A stretch of DNA of 64,000 bases from Alteromonas salexigens (GCF_025628895.1 NZ_JAOTJC010000007.1:1-64000), one strand, 5' to 3'. Shown: positions 19,179 through 30,828, numbered from the stretch's first letter. Notes: a model not told the origin generated them from the letters alone. Program-made: numbers and translations.

Positions 19179-21305
19179 TTACGAAAACTTATCAATCATA
19201 TTAGAAAGCAAACTCTGCCAGTTTTTCAGTGGCTGATTTAATTTAAGCCGTTTTAGATCCAGGGTATGTAAACGGTCAGCTAGTTGCTTCAACAGTTCGG
19301 ATATAAATTCTCTGTCCTCTTCTTTTAACTTCTCGATCGCAGTTTTTTGATTCTCATTGAGCTTCTCGGGCAAATCTAAAACTAATTTAGGCCCCCACTT
19401 ATCTTCCTGTTCGGGCGGCCAGGTAGCTAATGGCGCCTGTTTATTCGCAAGCTCTCTGAACTCTAAGCTGCCATAATTTGTGAAGTCTTCACCCTTGATT
19501 TGCTTAGCACCAATTTTAATTTCATAGTTTGCGAAAGATTTTACTCTATGCCGCAGACCTTCAACGCTAATAAGCAAGTGCTCGTTGCTTGGTCCTACCA
19601 TATTTTGTTTCAGCGTAAGCTTTTTGAAACGCAATGGTTTTTCCGCAGGGGTTGTGGATACGAGTGGTACCAAAGCCTCCCGCAACGTGTTCAATTTACT
19701 TGGCCAGCTAGAAAGGTCCAGTTGCTGTGTGGCTTCAGTGGTGGCCACTTCGCGCGCTTCTAATTTTGCTTGTACTTCCTCTAATAAACCCACTAACATC
19801 AATTTGTCGTCATTAGTCAGACTATTAAGGGCCTTTTTCCCAGCGTCAGTAAACGGTGTCAGGATTGAAAAGTCACTTACTTTACTGCTACCGGTTTTAA
19901 TAAATTTAGAAAGTGGATATACCCGTTTCTCAGTTGGTGCATGAAACTCCAGTTCAAGTACTCCATTGCGTTCGTTCACCGTGAAAGAAAAAGCATCCCA
20001 GTGGTTATTAGCATGCTCTACATTGGTTAAGCGAACTGTAATACGTTGTAAGTCTTCACGTGAAATCCCCCCGGTGAGGGTGACAGATTCTGTTAGTACG
20101 AGCGTTGGAAAACGTGCAGCAATCCGTTCTTTGTACTCATTTAAACTTTCGTCTTGCTGAGAACCACCTTCACTCTTAAGCTTTTGATATTCCACGAAGT
20201 AAAATTCTAATTCTTCCTGCAATTGTTTTATTTGTAATTGCAACAGCTCTTGTTCATTCATCGCGTTGGTTAACTCGTGCGTTAATTCTGTTGAGACGTT
20301 GGTGCCATCAATGAGTTTAGTTTTTAGCGCTAAGTACTCGCGCTTCTCTTCCTCAGCACGTTTATACACCCTTTCATATTCTTCTTGCATTTGTGCAATT
20401 TGCAACTGCAGTAATTCTAATTCTTTGTTCTCGGCCGGTTGTTTTTGGGAAGCTTGAGCTTCTTGCGCCTGCTGTAGGTCTTCTAGCTTTTTCAACTCGG
20501 CTGAAAGTCTGGCTATCTGGGTGGTGTTATCAGTTAATTGAGCTTCCAATTCAGTAATTTTACGCTGTTTGTTGGTTGTGCTATCCGTCTCTGTCTGTAA
20601 CTTTTTAAAAGTGACTTCCAGTTCTTCTTGAAGCTGTTCAACCTGGAGCTTTAACAGCTCGTTATCTGCTTTCTCACGGCTGACGGCGTCCTCCAATTGT
20701 TTAGAAGCATCAATCGCTTGGTTCGCTTGGTATTCTAGGTTTTCTAATAACTGATGATGAGACTGAGCTAGCTCTAATGTCACATAGGTTGCGTTCAGCC
20801 ACTCCCCCCCTTCTGAAGCTGCAACAAAACCATCACACTCAGCAATGAAAAGAGCTAAGTTGGGGTCTAACTTTAAACTGGCTTCAAGTACACGACTGAA
20901 CTTCTTCTGGTTTGCATCCAGACAGTCGCATGCTTCAATGACACTTTCTTTAGAGTAAATATAACAATAGTGCTGTAACGCCCGAAAATATGCTGACCAT
21001 TTATCGACCCGTTGACGTAACGCGTCTTTTTCCAAACTGGTTTCTCGTAGACCGATAAGCAGGTATTGAGCCAGAGTAGGCAGTATAAAACGCAGTTTGG
21101 CGTCATCAGCTTTTTCAGTGGCAAAAGCAATGTCAACGTCATTCTCACTTTCGCCTATAGTAGCCAAAAATGCTTCAGTGGTGTAATTTCCCCCGGCATC
21201 CAGCCAGTCTACATCGGAAGCTAAACTCCCAGTTTTTATGTATTCGTTATTCGGGTAGTTTAGTTTCAAGATATTTTCGTCAGGAGCAATAATTGCCTGC
21301 GACAT
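19179..21305 (-). CDS. Large coiled-coil protein with shared C-terminal modules
   Basis: 708 residues, no signal peptide. The N-terminal 180 residues are mostly helical. Residues about 180-385 are a coiled coil with three copies of a motif of the form LLQLQI-QLQEELE (near residues 212, 293 and 352). This kind of motif is known from proteins in polysaccharide loci. The C-terminal 310 residues hold two beta-rich modules that recur in the GT32-like protein at 31097-32557 (see findings); each family member ends with LHT-DL followed by a KL-PL-W pattern. No catalytic site is seen. It is the first gene of the run that extends to rmlB and has an ops-like element in its leader. Possible role: scaffold or length control (inference). 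Confidence 0.7.
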   Translation of the reverse strand: MSQAIIAPDENILKLNYPNNEYIKTGSLASDVDWLDAGGNYTTEAFLATIGESENDVDIAFATEKADDAKLRFILPTLAQYLLIGLRETSLEKDALRQRVDKWSAYFRALQHYCYIYSKESVIEACDCLDANQKKFSRVLEASLKLDPNLALFIAECDGFVAASEGGEWLNATYVTLELAQSHHQLLENLEYQANQAIDASKQLEDAVSREKADNELLKLQVEQLQEELEVTFKKLQTETDSTTNKQRKITELEAQLTDNTTQIARLSAELKKLEDLQQAQEAQASQKQPAENKELELLQLQIAQMQEEYERVYKRAEEEKREYLALKTKLIDGTNVSTELTHELTNAMNEQELLQLQIKQLQEELEFYFVEYQKLKSEGGSQQDESLNEYKERIAARFPTLVLTESVTLTGGISREDLQRITVRLTNVEHANNHWDAFSFTVNERNGVLELEFHAPTEKRVYPLSKFIKTGSSKVSDFSILTPFTDAGKKALNSLTNDDKLMLVGLLEEVQAKLEAREVATTEATQQLDLSSWPSKLNTLREALVPLVSTTPAEKPLRFKKLTLKQNMVGPSNEHLLISVEGLRHRVKSFANYEIKIGAKQIKGEDFTNYGSLEFRELANKQAPLATWPPEQEDKWGPKLVLDLPEKLNENQKTAIEKLKEEDREFISELLKQLADRLHTLDLKRLKLNQPLKNWQSLLSNMIDKFS

Positions 21306-21360
21306 TGCTTTACATCCTTTTCACTACATATCAGGCAATGATACCGAAGAGCGCTGTAGC

Positions 21361-21372
21361 CCGCTACCGCTC
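21361..21372 (-). promoter_or_regulatory. ops-like element in the operon leader
   Basis: On the minus strand the leader of the coiled-coil gene contains GCGGTAGC, the core of the ops/JUMPStart element that recruits RfaH to surface-polysaccharide operons. It lies about 60 bp before the ATG and overlaps a GTAGC/GCTAC hairpin. Only the core matches and no full JUMPStart block is present. Confidence 0.35.
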
Positions 21373-21463
21373 ATAGTATTAAATCACAGTGACAATAAAA
21401 TTTATTTCAGCTCAGCGAGTTGTTACAAAAACTACCTGCCTTCTTTACGCTTCGTGAAAATTG

Positions 21464-21997
21464 TTAAAAGTCATCCATAGTCGCGGACTCTTCTAACGGC
21501 TCGCTAATCATATAATCCTCTGCCGAAGTAGGCTCTTCTAGCTCTACCGTCTCAAGCGGAATGTAGCTCACACCATCAGTGTTCTCCGGCAACTGGGCTT
21601 TTGCTTCTGCCAGTTCATCCTCAAAGCGCAGTTGGTCAAGCTCCGTGGGTTCACGTAACCCCATCTCTGCATCTAACTCAGCAAGTTCGTCGTCATCCTT
21701 AACCCAGCGAATCATTTCATTGTCTTTGGGTATAACGTCAGCTTTGTGTTTTCTTTGTGGTGTTTTTTGTGATGTTGTTGCTGGAGTTTTTTCTTGTATG
21801 GGTTGAGCGGATTTAGGACTGTTAACCTTTATTGTTCTGGTTCCTGGCAACTTTTCTCCCGTATTCTGGTTGGCTGACTTGCCGTTCTCTTGGGGCAATT
21901 GTTGTTTTTGTTCCACAGTAGGGGCATTACTATCACCATGTAGCAAATATGCTAAACCTCCCAATGCGATTGCCAACAACAGCAGTGCAACTTTCAT
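21464..21997 (-). CDS. Small membrane-anchored acidic protein, function unknown
   Basis: 177 residues. Residues 3-19 form a single hydrophobic segment (LLLLAIALGGLAYLL) preceded by one Lys, suggesting an inner-membrane anchor or uncleaved signal with the rest outside. Residues 20-90 are Gln-, Lys-, Thr- and Pro-rich and look disordered. Residues 95-177 are strongly acidic (DDDELAELDAEMGL, FEDELAEAKAQL). A GGAG ribosome-binding site precedes the ATG by about 11 bp. It stands alone between a terminator and the leader of the coiled-coil gene. I recognise no family. Confidence 0.7.
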   Translation of the reverse strand: MKVALLLLAIALGGLAYLLHGDSNAPTVEQKQQLPQENGKSANQNTGEKLPGTRTIKVNSPKSAQPIQEKTPATTSQKTPQRKHKADVIPKDNEMIRWVKDDDELAELDAEMGLREPTELDQLRFEDELAEAKAQLPENTDGVSYIPLETVELEEPTSAEDYMISEPLEESATMDDF

Positions 21998-22017
21998 TTT
22001 TCATTTCTCCATATCAA

Positions 22018-22046
22018 AGAAAACGGCCACTCGTGTGGCCGTTTTA
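22018..22046. terminator. Strong intrinsic terminator
   Basis: A perfect 11-bp stem, AAAACGGCCAC and GTGGCCGTTTT with a TCGT loop, ends transcription of the 1,226-residue protein gene on the minus strand. The A and T flanks make it usable in both directions. Confidence 0.9.
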
Positions 22047-22068
22047 TATCACACCAGTTAGGTAAGAA

Positions 22069-25000
22069 TTATTGCGCCATAAACCAGCGGCCACCTACGG
22101 TCTTAACTACCCCTGAAGCGATGCGCTCGGTGCCGTCCATTAGATGAATAATGATTCTGCCACCTTGCGACTCATTGCGCCACATGAAGTCTACTTTGCC
22201 ATCGCCGTTGAAGTCTTCCACTTTGGCCAGCGACCAGGCGGTGGCCACCTGCAGTAACGCTTCTGAGCTGGCAACCATGCCATCCTGCATAAAGTACACC
22301 GAGGTACGCCCGTCTACGGTATTGCGCCAGATTAAGTCATCAGTACCGTCGCCGTCCAAGTCACCAGTGCCAGCCAAACGCCACGCACCAGGGGCTACTG
22401 CATCTGAGCTGAGTTTAGTCAGGCCACCCTGGGTATCCGCCAGCGACCAAATGCTTACGGCATTGCCACTTCGCATGATCATATCTGCAGCGCCATCAGC
22501 CTTAACATCTGCGGTGCCAGCTAAAGTATAGCCTGCCAGCGGGTCACTAACCCGATACGCTTTATTGGTGCCGTTCATAAACCAGAATGCCAGCGAGTTT
22601 CGCTCCTGATTTATCCAGATAATATCGTCTTTACCGTCACCGTCCAAATCATCAATATTACTTAGAGTAAAAGTACTACTCACATTTGGCATGCGACTGC
22701 GTGCCGTTACATTTGCACCGTCCATCAGGTAGAGATAATTCATGCCACCGAACTGAGCAGGATCACGCCAGAATAAGTCAGACTTACCATCACCCGAGAA
22801 ATCGCCCAAGTACAACTGCCAGTTCTCGCCTTGTACCACACTGATGGCCTGTGGTCTGGGGTACCGTAATTCTGTGCCCGCCATGCTCCACAGAAAGTTC
22901 CAGCCACGGGTATTGCTGGCATTTCGCCAGACGATATCGGCACGGCCATCACCATCAACGTCGGCGCGTACCGGCAGCTCGGAATTATCACCAATGCCAT
23001 CGCCGTCTGTATCCTGCCATTCGGTGGGGTCGGTAGGAAACGCATCTTCCCCATCTGACCTTCCATCCCCATCGCTATCAGCTTCGCGAGGTGATGTCCC
23101 AAGATAGAACTCTTCGATATCTGTTACCCCATCACCGTCAATATCTGACATTGGATCGTGGGGGTAATAAGGATCAAATCCATATCCCGTTTCCCACGCA
23201 TTCGGCAAACCATCGCCGTCAGCATCGGTAGTGGCAAGATATGCCTGGATATAAGTGCCCGCTACATCGCCCACATCGTTATTCTTAGAGCCATAAGCAA
23301 TGACACTGCCATCCCAGTTTATTTGTGGTTGGAAAAGATAATATTTATAGTCGTCTTCACCAATATCTTCACTCACTATGTGTAATGTGCCTGTGGTCAG
23401 GTCTTTCACAGCAAGCGCGAGGTTTGACCCTGCGTCATAATTGAAAGCTACTACTTCCCCATTGCCAGAAATAGTTCCCCAATTAATAATATCCAATGCG
23501 TTCCCATCGGCATCTACGCTTACTGCGGTTGCGTCGAGAGTACCTACATCGACTTTTACGATGTAAGGAGTCCAATAACTCCCAAACCCTTCAATAATAT
23601 TTGTCGCTGTAGTTGTGTAAACTACTATTTTTCCATCATAGGAAATGTCAGGATTATATGAGCTGTCATCGCCTAAATTATCACCCTGACGGGATATCAC
23701 CGTGTTACTTTGTGCTTCTACGTCGTACAGTACTATCTGTTCATAATACGCTGTAAAACCCCACACGGCCTCATCGTTAGAGGCATAAACTATATATTTA
23801 CCATTGCCTGAAATTTTGGGGTTCACCGAGCTTCCCCACGACTGTTCTTCCCAGTACGGCTGCTGTTTGCTCACCAACGTAATTTCGTTGCTTTCGTGAT
23901 CATATAGATAAACATTGCTATACCAACTCGAAACATCATGGTTGGTTAAATTACTCGCCACTGATTCAAAAGCAATGAAACGACCATCCGAAGACACGGA
24001 CGGATTGTAGGAAGAGTCATCCGCCGCTGTTCCATTAGCAGCCAACGTCACCAGGGTGAGTTCCTGAGTGTCCAGTTGATATCGATAAATATCCTGATCA
24101 TAGGTCACGTCATCAATATGTATATTGGTAGCACTTGAAGAAAATACAATCACATTTCCATCATCGCTGATGTCAAAGACTTCCTGATATCCACCGTTAG
24201 CATCTGCCTCTCGTAATCCCAGGCGAATTTGCTGGATACTTTTATCTTGCCTGTTATATATGAAAAGCTCATCGTAATACGAATCGCCTTTTTCTGACAA
24301 AAGCCGGTCGTCTGTTTTAAACAGTACAAACTGACCACTATCGGAAATCGCTAAACTGTCAACATCATCAAAGGAGCCTAACGACATCGGCGCGCTCAAC
24401 TTCGAGACCTCCTCAGTTGCTATTAGTACGGCGAAGACATCCTCATAATTATCAGTGTCTGTAAAATCAGGTATAAGGTGTGCACTTTCTGACTGAAAGC
24501 CAGCAATGCTGCCGTCACCACTCAGGGCAACGTTCGATACCCTGTCAAAATAATTCAGATCGTCAGTGGTATGTTTAGACAGCAAGGTAGTTGACTGTGT
24601 GGTTAAATCACGCAAATAAGCGTTTTCATACTCATATTCAGAGGATAAATTAAAGGTGCCATTCCAATCATAATAAGAAAAAGCAACTTTACTCCCATCA
24701 GAGCTAAGCGCTAAACGGTAGTCGTACCCGAGATAGCCGTCATCGTTATTTCCACTATTAGTTACGCTTACAAGCTGTGTAGTGCTTTCTGACATGTTTC
24801 TGACGTAAACATCGTTGACCCAGTCATTGTCTAGGCCGTCGAGTTCTGCATCAGAAATAAATGCTATGACATTCCCGTCATCACTTATTACAGCAGAGAA
24901 ACTGGAGTCATTGCTATCCTGGAATCCCAGGGAGCTAACACTCACCAATTCTATTGCGCCAGTTTCGATATTATAGCGATATATATCCGAATACCCGCCG

Positions 25001-25749
25001 TTAACATCCGTTTCGTTTAGTAGGTTAGAAGCTGAAGAATGAAAGCTGATAAACCGACCATCACCGCTTATCATAGGTGCTTCAGAATCACCGTTGCCTT
25101 CTGCACTCCCCTCCCCCAGGCTAATTCTGGTAGTTGTGCCTGCTACTCTGTCTCGAAGGAAAATATCAGCGTAGCCATTCGTATCGTTCTGCGTGGCGTC
25201 CAATGTGGTAGCAAAGCTCGCGAAAACCACCAGGTTACCGTCGTCAGATACAGAAGCGGCGTATGAATCGGAGTCCCCCTTGAGACCATCAGTTGCTACC
25301 GAAATTAATTCAACTTCGTCGGACTCTGCGTCCCAGAGATAAATATCACTATACGTAGTTCCGCCCAATGCTATGAGATCATCAGACCTTGACTGGAAAA
25401 CGACAAATCTGCCGTCACCGGAAATAAAAGGTTTTTCACTTCCTGAATAGGAAATTGAGGTCAAGTCCGGGTGCATTTTGGATATGAGATCTAAGGCACC
25501 CGTCTCAAGGTGTTTACGGTAAACATCACATCGAGGTTGACTTTCGCCGCTAATATTTTCTGCACAACTAATAAAAGCTGCATAATCACCGGAGTCGGAG
25601 AATGCCACATCAGTGCTGTTACCAAGACTGTAGTTCGTTGTAGTTTGTATGACGGTTTCTGTAGGTAGCCAGGTATCTGCTGTTGCGCTTGCAACTAGCA
25701 CACCTAGGCTCACAGATAGGTATCTGAATGTAAATAAAGAATTTTTCAT
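22069..25749 (-). CDS. Secreted protein with PD40-like, TSP3 and FG-GAP/VCBS repeats
   Basis: 1,226 residues with a signal peptide (cleavage probably near ATADTW, residue 25). Residues about 40-830 hold many TolB/PD40-like beta-propeller repeats with the core S-DG--V-F-S-A-NL, for example [11 protein letters not shown]. Residues about 840-936 are calcium-binding thrombospondin type-3-like repeats ([43 protein letters not shown]). The last 290 residues carry five FG-GAP/VCBS-like units with D-DGDG--D--WRN. No protease or lyase motif is seen. It is probably an extracellular or surface calcium-stabilised binding protein. A paralog lies at 27184-30828. It is monocistronic, closed by a terminator. 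Confidence 0.85.
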   Translation of the reverse strand: MKNSLFTFRYLSVSLGVLVASATADTWLPTETVIQTTTNYSLGNSTDVAFSDSGDYAAFISCAENISGESQPRCDVYRKHLETGALDLISKMHPDLTSISYSGSEKPFISGDGRFVVFQSRSDDLIALGGTTYSDIYLWDAESDEVELISVATDGLKGDSDSYAASVSDDGNLVVFASFATTLDATQNDTNGYADIFLRDRVAGTTTRISLGEGSAEGNGDSEAPMISGDGRFISFHSSASNLLNETDVNGGYSDIYRYNIETGAIELVSVSSLGFQDSNDSSFSAVISDDGNVIAFISDAELDGLDNDWVNDVYVRNMSESTTQLVSVTNSGNNDDGYLGYDYRLALSSDGSKVAFSYYDWNGTFNLSSEYEYENAYLRDLTTQSTTLLSKHTTDDLNYFDRVSNVALSGDGSIAGFQSESAHLIPDFTDTDNYEDVFAVLIATEEVSKLSAPMSLGSFDDVDSLAISDSGQFVLFKTDDRLLSEKGDSYYDELFIYNRQDKSIQQIRLGLREADANGGYQEVFDISDDGNVIVFSSSATNIHIDDVTYDQDIYRYQLDTQELTLVTLAANGTAADDSSYNPSVSSDGRFIAFESVASNLTNHDVSSWYSNVYLYDHESNEITLVSKQQPYWEEQSWGSSVNPKISGNGKYIVYASNDEAVWGFTAYYEQIVLYDVEAQSNTVISRQGDNLGDDSSYNPDISYDGKIVVYTTTATNIIEGFGSYWTPYIVKVDVGTLDATAVSVDADGNALDIINWGTISGNGEVVAFNYDAGSNLALAVKDLTTGTLHIVSEDIGEDDYKYYLFQPQINWDGSVIAYGSKNNDVGDVAGTYIQAYLATTDADGDGLPNAWETGYGFDPYYPHDPMSDIDGDGVTDIEEFYLGTSPREADSDGDGRSDGEDAFPTDPTEWQDTDGDGIGDNSELPVRADVDGDGRADIVWRNASNTRGWNFLWSMAGTELRYPRPQAISVVQGENWQLYLGDFSGDGKSDLFWRDPAQFGGMNYLYLMDGANVTARSRMPNVSSTFTLSNIDDLDGDGKDDIIWINQERNSLAFWFMNGTNKAYRVSDPLAGYTLAGTADVKADGAADMIMRSGNAVSIWSLADTQGGLTKLSSDAVAPGAWRLAGTGDLDGDGTDDLIWRNTVDGRTSVYFMQDGMVASSEALLQVATAWSLAKVEDFNGDGKVDFMWRNESQGGRIIIHLMDGTERIASGVVKTVGGRWFMAQ

Positions 25750-26045
25750 AACTTTCTCTTAAGATAAACAAAAAGCTATGAAATGAAGAAACAAGAAAAC
25801 TCCACTTTCCTTCGTTTTGTCACATGACTTCCATGTCATAGCCAGACCAGATTATCAATAATATTGTCGAGTAAAGCAAGATAACGATGGCAAAGGGGTT
25901 TATTGTCTGCAGTAAACGCCTGCGACACATAAAAATTCGTGAGTGGTGATGCTGCGTTGAAGGGAGGGGCGGCTTGTACTTCTTATAATGAAGGCGCCGC
26001 CCACTGTTTGACCAGCCGTTAACGGGGGGGCAAAAGCTGTTTCTT

Positions 26046-26981
26046 TTACACGAACTGAATTTTGTCGCCTGTGTCTTCGAAATACTGTTGAAACAGCGCT
26101 TCGTTAACAGTCGCAAATGCGTCCAAGAACGCTTCAGCTGATTCCTCCGACGCTATATCTAAGCGACCTTTGAATGAATCTGCTACTTCCTGTCGCAGCT
26201 TTCTGAATTCTTTTGCAGTAAGTTCGCTGTCGCCGCTCCGTTGCCAGTAATTCAAAGCGCGCAGTAGGTTTACGCCCTGAATACTCAACGACTGGTTTTC
26301 AACGCTCATTTCAAAATTAAGGTTTTCGGTTGTGGGGAAAAGAGACGCGAAATCTTGTAACAAATCGCCTTCTTTTAACATGGCAGGCTGGAATACTCTT
26401 ACCGTTACATTTCCACTACCTACAAAGTCGCACCAGTTTTGATAAACCGCCTCAAAATTATAATAGTACGGCAAGCCCGCTTTGGTATTCGGAAACGTAA
26501 ACGGGGCTGAGTATCCTGCTTTCAAGGCAGTGGCATAATGGCTAATTGCCATTTTGTGCTGCGGCCGTATGTACATAATTACTTGGATGTTTGATGCCAC
26601 ACACTCAAAGAGTGTTCTCAAACGCTCAAACTCTTCAGTTGTGGAGATTTGGCTGTGAAGCCATTCGCACGATATTAACATGGCGCTGCAATCGGTATCT
26701 TGCACTTCATTATATAGTGCAGACTGTACGTCATCCCGAAAGTCCTGCAGGCTGGTGTCCGGCCCTAAAAATTGTGTTAAGCCCTTATCCTCGTTAGCCG
26801 CATAAATACCTATTTTGGTGTTATTTTTCTTGCCTAAGGACTGGCAAACTCTGATACCGCTTTTTTCAAACGCATCTCTGTTTTCATACGTGAAGTGTTG
26901 AATTGAGGTAGTGCCGGTTTTTTCGCAGCCAATATGCAAATAGAGAGTATCGAGTTTTTTAGTTACCACGGGACAGACCAT
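26046..26981 (-). CDS. Sulfotransferase-like protein
   Basis: 311 residues. HIGCEKTGTTSIQ near residue 17 is a P-loop of the PAPS-sulfotransferase type. IMYIRPQHKMAISHYATALKAG further on occupies the 3'-phosphate position, with RP in place of the more usual RHP or RNP. It is probably a glycan sulfotransferase. It lies alone between the two large repeat proteins, with its own intergenic regions (about 300 and 200 bp), suggesting a functional tie to them or to the glycan (inference). Confidence 0.72.
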   Translation of the reverse strand: MVCPVVTKKLDTLYLHIGCEKTGTTSIQHFTYENRDAFEKSGIRVCQSLGKKNNTKIGIYAANEDKGLTQFLGPDTSLQDFRDDVQSALYNEVQDTDCSAMLISCEWLHSQISTTEEFERLRTLFECVASNIQVIMYIRPQHKMAISHYATALKAGYSAPFTFPNTKAGLPYYYNFEAVYQNWCDFVGSGNVTVRVFQPAMLKEGDLLQDFASLFPTTENLNFEMSVENQSLSIQGVNLLRALNYWQRSGDSELTAKEFRKLRQEVADSFKGRLDIASEESAEAFLDAFATVNEALFQQYFEDTGDKIQFV

Positions 26982-27103
26982 ATCGTTACTTAGATTTAGA
27001 ATTATCGCATACGGCCATTGGTATTTACATAATTCATAATGAGATATGGGTCGGCCCTGACGGTTACGGACACAAAATAGTTATTAACCTTAATTGTAGC
27101 GCA

Positions 27104-27136
27104 TAAAAAAAACGCCCGGTGATATGACCGGGCGCT
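27104..27136 (-). terminator. Strong intrinsic terminator
   Basis: On the minus strand a CGCCCGGT/ACCGGGCG stem is followed by a run of eight Ts. It ends the 1,214-residue repeat-protein gene. Confidence 0.92.
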
Positions 27137-27183
27137 TGCTTTACTGGGCTATGGGGCAGTTAACTTAATAACTGTACTATCGC

Positions 27184-30100
27184 CTATTTGGCCATCTCCC
27201 ACTTCCCGCCTACCGTTTTTACCACGCCGGCGGCGATGCGATTGGGTCCGTCCATTAGGTGGATGATATTTCTGCCGCCCTGACTGTTATTCCGCCACAG
27301 AAAATCAACGCGATCATCACCGTTAAAATCTTCTATTTTTGCTAATGTCCAGGCGGTATCAATCTGGGTAATTAAATCCTGCCCAATCACTACCCCGTCT
27401 TGCATGTAATACACGGATGTCCTTCCGTCATTAGTGTTTCTCCAAATCAGGTCGTCAGTTCCGTCTCCATTCAGGTCGCCGGTACCGGCCAGTTTCCACG
27501 CTGGCGGGGCGATACTGCCAGTATTGGCGTTTACCAAGGCACCATTGTTGTTTTCCAGCGACCACAGATAAATGGTGCTTTGCTTGCGGGTGACCAGTTC
27601 TAGTGTGTCGTCGTCGTGGAAGTCACTAATTCCTTCCAGTACATGGTTATCAAGAGTTGCACTTTGTCTAAACACTTTTGAAGTGCCATTCATAAACCAA
27701 ATACCCAGTCGGTTTTTCTCGGTATCCAACCACACAAGGTCGTCGTCATGATCCCCATCCAGATCACCTACCAGACTCAGCTCCCAGTTTTTACTGACAT
27801 CCGCTACCCGGGCTTTTTTAAGAATGGTTTTACCGTCCATCATGAAGATGTAGTTCATGCCACCGAACTGGTTAGGGTCGCGCCAGAAGAAATCTGACTT
27901 GGCGTCGCCATCAAAATCACCAAGGGTAATAGTCCAGTTCTCACCCTGCACCACGTTAATTGGCGTTAAGTAACGAATTTTCTCCCCTGCTATACTCCAA
28001 AGGAAATTCCAACCTCTGGTGTTGCTACGGTTACGCCAGACAATATCAGCTCGTGCATCGCCATCAACGTCTGCCCGGACTGGCAGCTCGGAGTTGTCAC
28101 CTATGCCATCACCGTCGGTATCCAGCCATTCGGTTGGATCAGTAGGGAATACATCCACAGAGTCTGAGAATCCATCTCCATCTGAATCAGTTTCCAGCGG
28201 AGAAGTACCGGCCTGATATTCTTCCAAATCGGTAAGGCCATCACCGTCGGTATCAGTCGCGGGATCTTGTGCTACCAGTGGGTTTAACCCGTAGGTTTCT
28301 TCCCATTCGTTCGGCATGCCATCGCCGTCAGCATCGGTCGACGCGAAAAACGGCTGCATGAAACTTCCCCATACATTGCCATTGTCATTGTCCCGTGAAC
28401 CGTAAACTACTAAATCTCCTGTACCGCTGATAGCCGGTGAAAAGATACTGCTATCATCAGGCGCTGCAACACTGTTGTTCACAATGCTGAGCTTACTATT
28501 TTCCAAATCAACAACAGCAACGCCTACGCTTCCGCCATTGTCATAGTTAAAGGCCAGACTTGAACCATCAGCAGCTAACGACGGTGCATCTATAGGTGCG
28601 AGGACATTCCCGTTCTCGTCTAAGTTTACTGCCACCGCGGCAGTGGCTTCGCCCGCCACCTTAACGATAACTGGTAGACTGGTACTGCCGTAGCCGGAAA
28701 CAATATTTGATGCCTCGGTAGTGAAGGTGACGACTTCACCATCCCCTGAAACATCGGGCAGGTAGGAATTTGCGTTACCTGGCTCTCCGGTCGCCGAGGC
28801 AGACAGCAAACTGTTTTGCCCTGAAGCTATGTCATACTCTACTACCTGAGAGAAATCAGTGGCCATGGCCCACACGGCAGGCTTAGTCGATTGATAAACA
28901 ACGGTAGTACCATCGGCTGATATATTGGCCGCTGAAGAAGCTCCGGCTAATGTTCCGCCCCATGCAGGGTCAGCTTTACTCGCCAGGGTAATAGTGCCTG
29001 CAGTGTGATCATAAACAAACACATCCCACTCAGCCGACACAGAATCAGACGTCAGATTTTGCGCGTCAGAGATAAAACTAACCCGGGTTCCGTCAGCAGA
29101 AACCGTGGGTTGATAGGACTCGCCATTAGAGCCGGCTGTTATAAGTGTAAGCTCACCACTATCGCGCTTATAGAGGTAAACATCCGAATTGCCAGATGTG
29201 TCCTGAGGATGGAGATTGGTTGCTGAAGAGCTGAAAACCAGAACATTGCCATCGTCGCTCAGGTCAAACGTGGTACCGAATTCTCCGTCCACATCTTCTC
29301 CATTGAGACCAAGGCGGATATGTTCCATCTGCTGTAGCTGCAAATCATATAAAAAGAGCTCATCAAACGCAGAATCGCCAACGGTAGACAGCGCTTTGTC
29401 ATCAGATTTAAATAACAGGAACCGCCCATCTTCTGAAACCGCAACACCGTCAACGTCATCTAGTGTGCCGCTAGTCTGGGGGATGTTCACTGCTTCAATC
29501 GTGCCATCCTCAAGCTTTGCTCTGAATACATCAAATGTGGCATCTGCATCGTTAGGGATAAAAGTGGGGCTACCCGATTCAAACACGGCGTACTTCCCGT
29601 CGCCACTCAGTTTAACCTCGTACGCACCTGACGCACTCTCGGAATTCTGAACTACGTGCTGCGAGATAAGCGTAGTGGTTCCGGCGGTCAGGTCTCTCAC
29701 ATAGGCATTATCACCATTAAAGCTACTGCTATCGAAATTACCCGTAATATCCTCATATACGAAAGCCACTTTCGTACCATCGTTACTGATACCCAGTCGT
29801 AAATCTCGCTCAGCGGTGCCCTCATCATTCAGGCCCGCATTAGTGAGACTTACCAGGTCAGTAGTGCCGGCCGCCATATCTCGAATATATACGTCTGGAG
29901 CACCATCAGTATCAGCGGCTGCCAATTGCCCGTTGGAAATAAAGGCAATCTTGTTACCATCGTTACTCATCACGCTGGTATAACTGCTGGCATTAGTCGC
30001 CTGTTCACCTGAGGTAGACTGACTTACTAATTCAATAGAGCCATCCTGCACGGTATAGCGCACCACATCTATAAAGGCATTATTGGCATCCTCTCCGGGG

Positions 30101-30828
30101 ATAATACTGGAGGCTTGAGTCTGAAAGGTTACATATTTACCGTCCCCACTAATATAGGGTACATCTGAATCATGATCTGCCTCGGTCGACCCGACCTTGG
30201 TTAACCTAACGGTAGTCCCTTCAGCTCTGTTCCGTAAAAATATATCCCGGCGTCCATTACTATCGGCAAGTTGGGTATCAAGATTGGTGGCATCGCTGGC
30301 AAATACTACAAGATTGCCATCATCGCTCACCGCCGGTGCAAATGAATGACCATTTGCCGGGGTTCCATCACTGCTTACCGAAATTAACTCAAAAGATTTT
30401 GACTGCCCATCCCATAGATACACATCGTTCTGCGTGGTGCCGCCGGAGGGGAGTAAATCTGAAGAGGCAGAGTCAAATACAATAAATCGTCCGTCGCCGG
30501 ACATAAACGGCCGGTTACTTGGCGCTGCTTCAGAAAGTGCGACATCGGGATGCTTTTTAGTTACCAGCTCAACTTCGCCCGTAGCCATATTTTTGCGGTA
30601 TATGTCACATCTATCCTGTGTGTCCACAATGATATTCTGTGAACAGTCTACAAACGCGGTGAAATCTCCTGAGTCTGAAACGTCTATACTGTAGCTGTTG
30701 TTCAGGCTGTAGTGCACTGGGCTGATAAGTTCCGTGTTGCTAGTTAGCCATGTGGTGGCCTGCGCAAAGCCGGAAGCCAGAGCCACTGAACAACCCAGGG
30801 CTATTTTCTTCTTGGAAAAGAGTCTCAT
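27184..30828 (-). CDS. Secreted protein with PD40-like, TSP3 and FG-GAP/VCBS repeats (paralog)
   Basis: 1,214 residues, colinear along its full length with the protein at 22069-25749. It has a signal peptide (KKK, hydrophobic core, GFAQATTW near residue 26), PD40-like propeller repeats to about residue 825 and TSP3 calcium repeats at about 829-926. Five C-terminal DGDG-type FG-GAP/VCBS units end in the same final motif ([10 protein letters not shown]). The TSP3 and C-terminal parts are closest to the paralog; the propeller loops have diverged more. No enzymatic motif is seen. It is probably an exported surface or adhesion protein. The pair arose by duplication with a sulfotransferase gene now between them. 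Confidence 0.85.
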   Translation of the reverse strand: MRLFSKKKIALGCSVALASGFAQATTWLTSNTELISPVHYSLNNSYSIDVSDSGDFTAFVDCSQNIIVDTQDRCDIYRKNMATGEVELVTKKHPDVALSEAAPSNRPFMSGDGRFIVFDSASSDLLPSGGTTQNDVYLWDGQSKSFELISVSSDGTPANGHSFAPAVSDDGNLVVFASDATNLDTQLADSNGRRDIFLRNRAEGTTVRLTKVGSTEADHDSDVPYISGDGKYVTFQTQASSIIPGEDANNAFIDVVRYTVQDGSIELVSQSTSGEQATNASSYTSVMSNDGNKIAFISNGQLAAADTDGAPDVYIRDMAAGTTDLVSLTNAGLNDEGTAERDLRLGISNDGTKVAFVYEDITGNFDSSSFNGDNAYVRDLTAGTTTLISQHVVQNSESASGAYEVKLSGDGKYAVFESGSPTFIPNDADATFDVFRAKLEDGTIEAVNIPQTSGTLDDVDGVAVSEDGRFLLFKSDDKALSTVGDSAFDELFLYDLQLQQMEHIRLGLNGEDVDGEFGTTFDLSDDGNVLVFSSSATNLHPQDTSGNSDVYLYKRDSGELTLITAGSNGESYQPTVSADGTRVSFISDAQNLTSDSVSAEWDVFVYDHTAGTITLASKADPAWGGTLAGASSAANISADGTTVVYQSTKPAVWAMATDFSQVVEYDIASGQNSLLSASATGEPGNANSYLPDVSGDGEVVTFTTEASNIVSGYGSTSLPVIVKVAGEATAAVAVNLDENGNVLAPIDAPSLAADGSSLAFNYDNGGSVGVAVVDLENSKLSIVNNSVAAPDDSSIFSPAISGTGDLVVYGSRDNDNGNVWGSFMQPFFASTDADGDGMPNEWEETYGLNPLVAQDPATDTDGDGLTDLEEYQAGTSPLETDSDGDGFSDSVDVFPTDPTEWLDTDGDGIGDNSELPVRADVDGDARADIVWRNRSNTRGWNFLWSIAGEKIRYLTPINVVQGENWTITLGDFDGDAKSDFFWRDPNQFGGMNYIFMMDGKTILKKARVADVSKNWELSLVGDLDGDHDDDLVWLDTEKNRLGIWFMNGTSKVFRQSATLDNHVLEGISDFHDDDTLELVTRKQSTIYLWSLENNNGALVNANTGSIAPPAWKLAGTGDLNGDGTDDLIWRNTNDGRTSVYYMQDGVVIGQDLITQIDTAWTLAKIEDFNGDDRVDFLWRNNSQGGRNIIHLMDGPNRIAAGVVKTVGGKWEMAK

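Noticed and set aside
25967..26002. GGGCGGC/GCCGCCC inverted repeat after the sulfotransferase at 26046
   Set aside because: The loop is 22 bases and no T-run follows on the minus strand, so it is not a convincing terminator.
22069..30828. The two large repeat proteins as TolB homologs or polysaccharide lyases
   Set aside because: The propeller repeats resemble PD40, but size, TSP3 and VCBS parts differ from TolB and no lyase or hydrolase active-site motif is visible.
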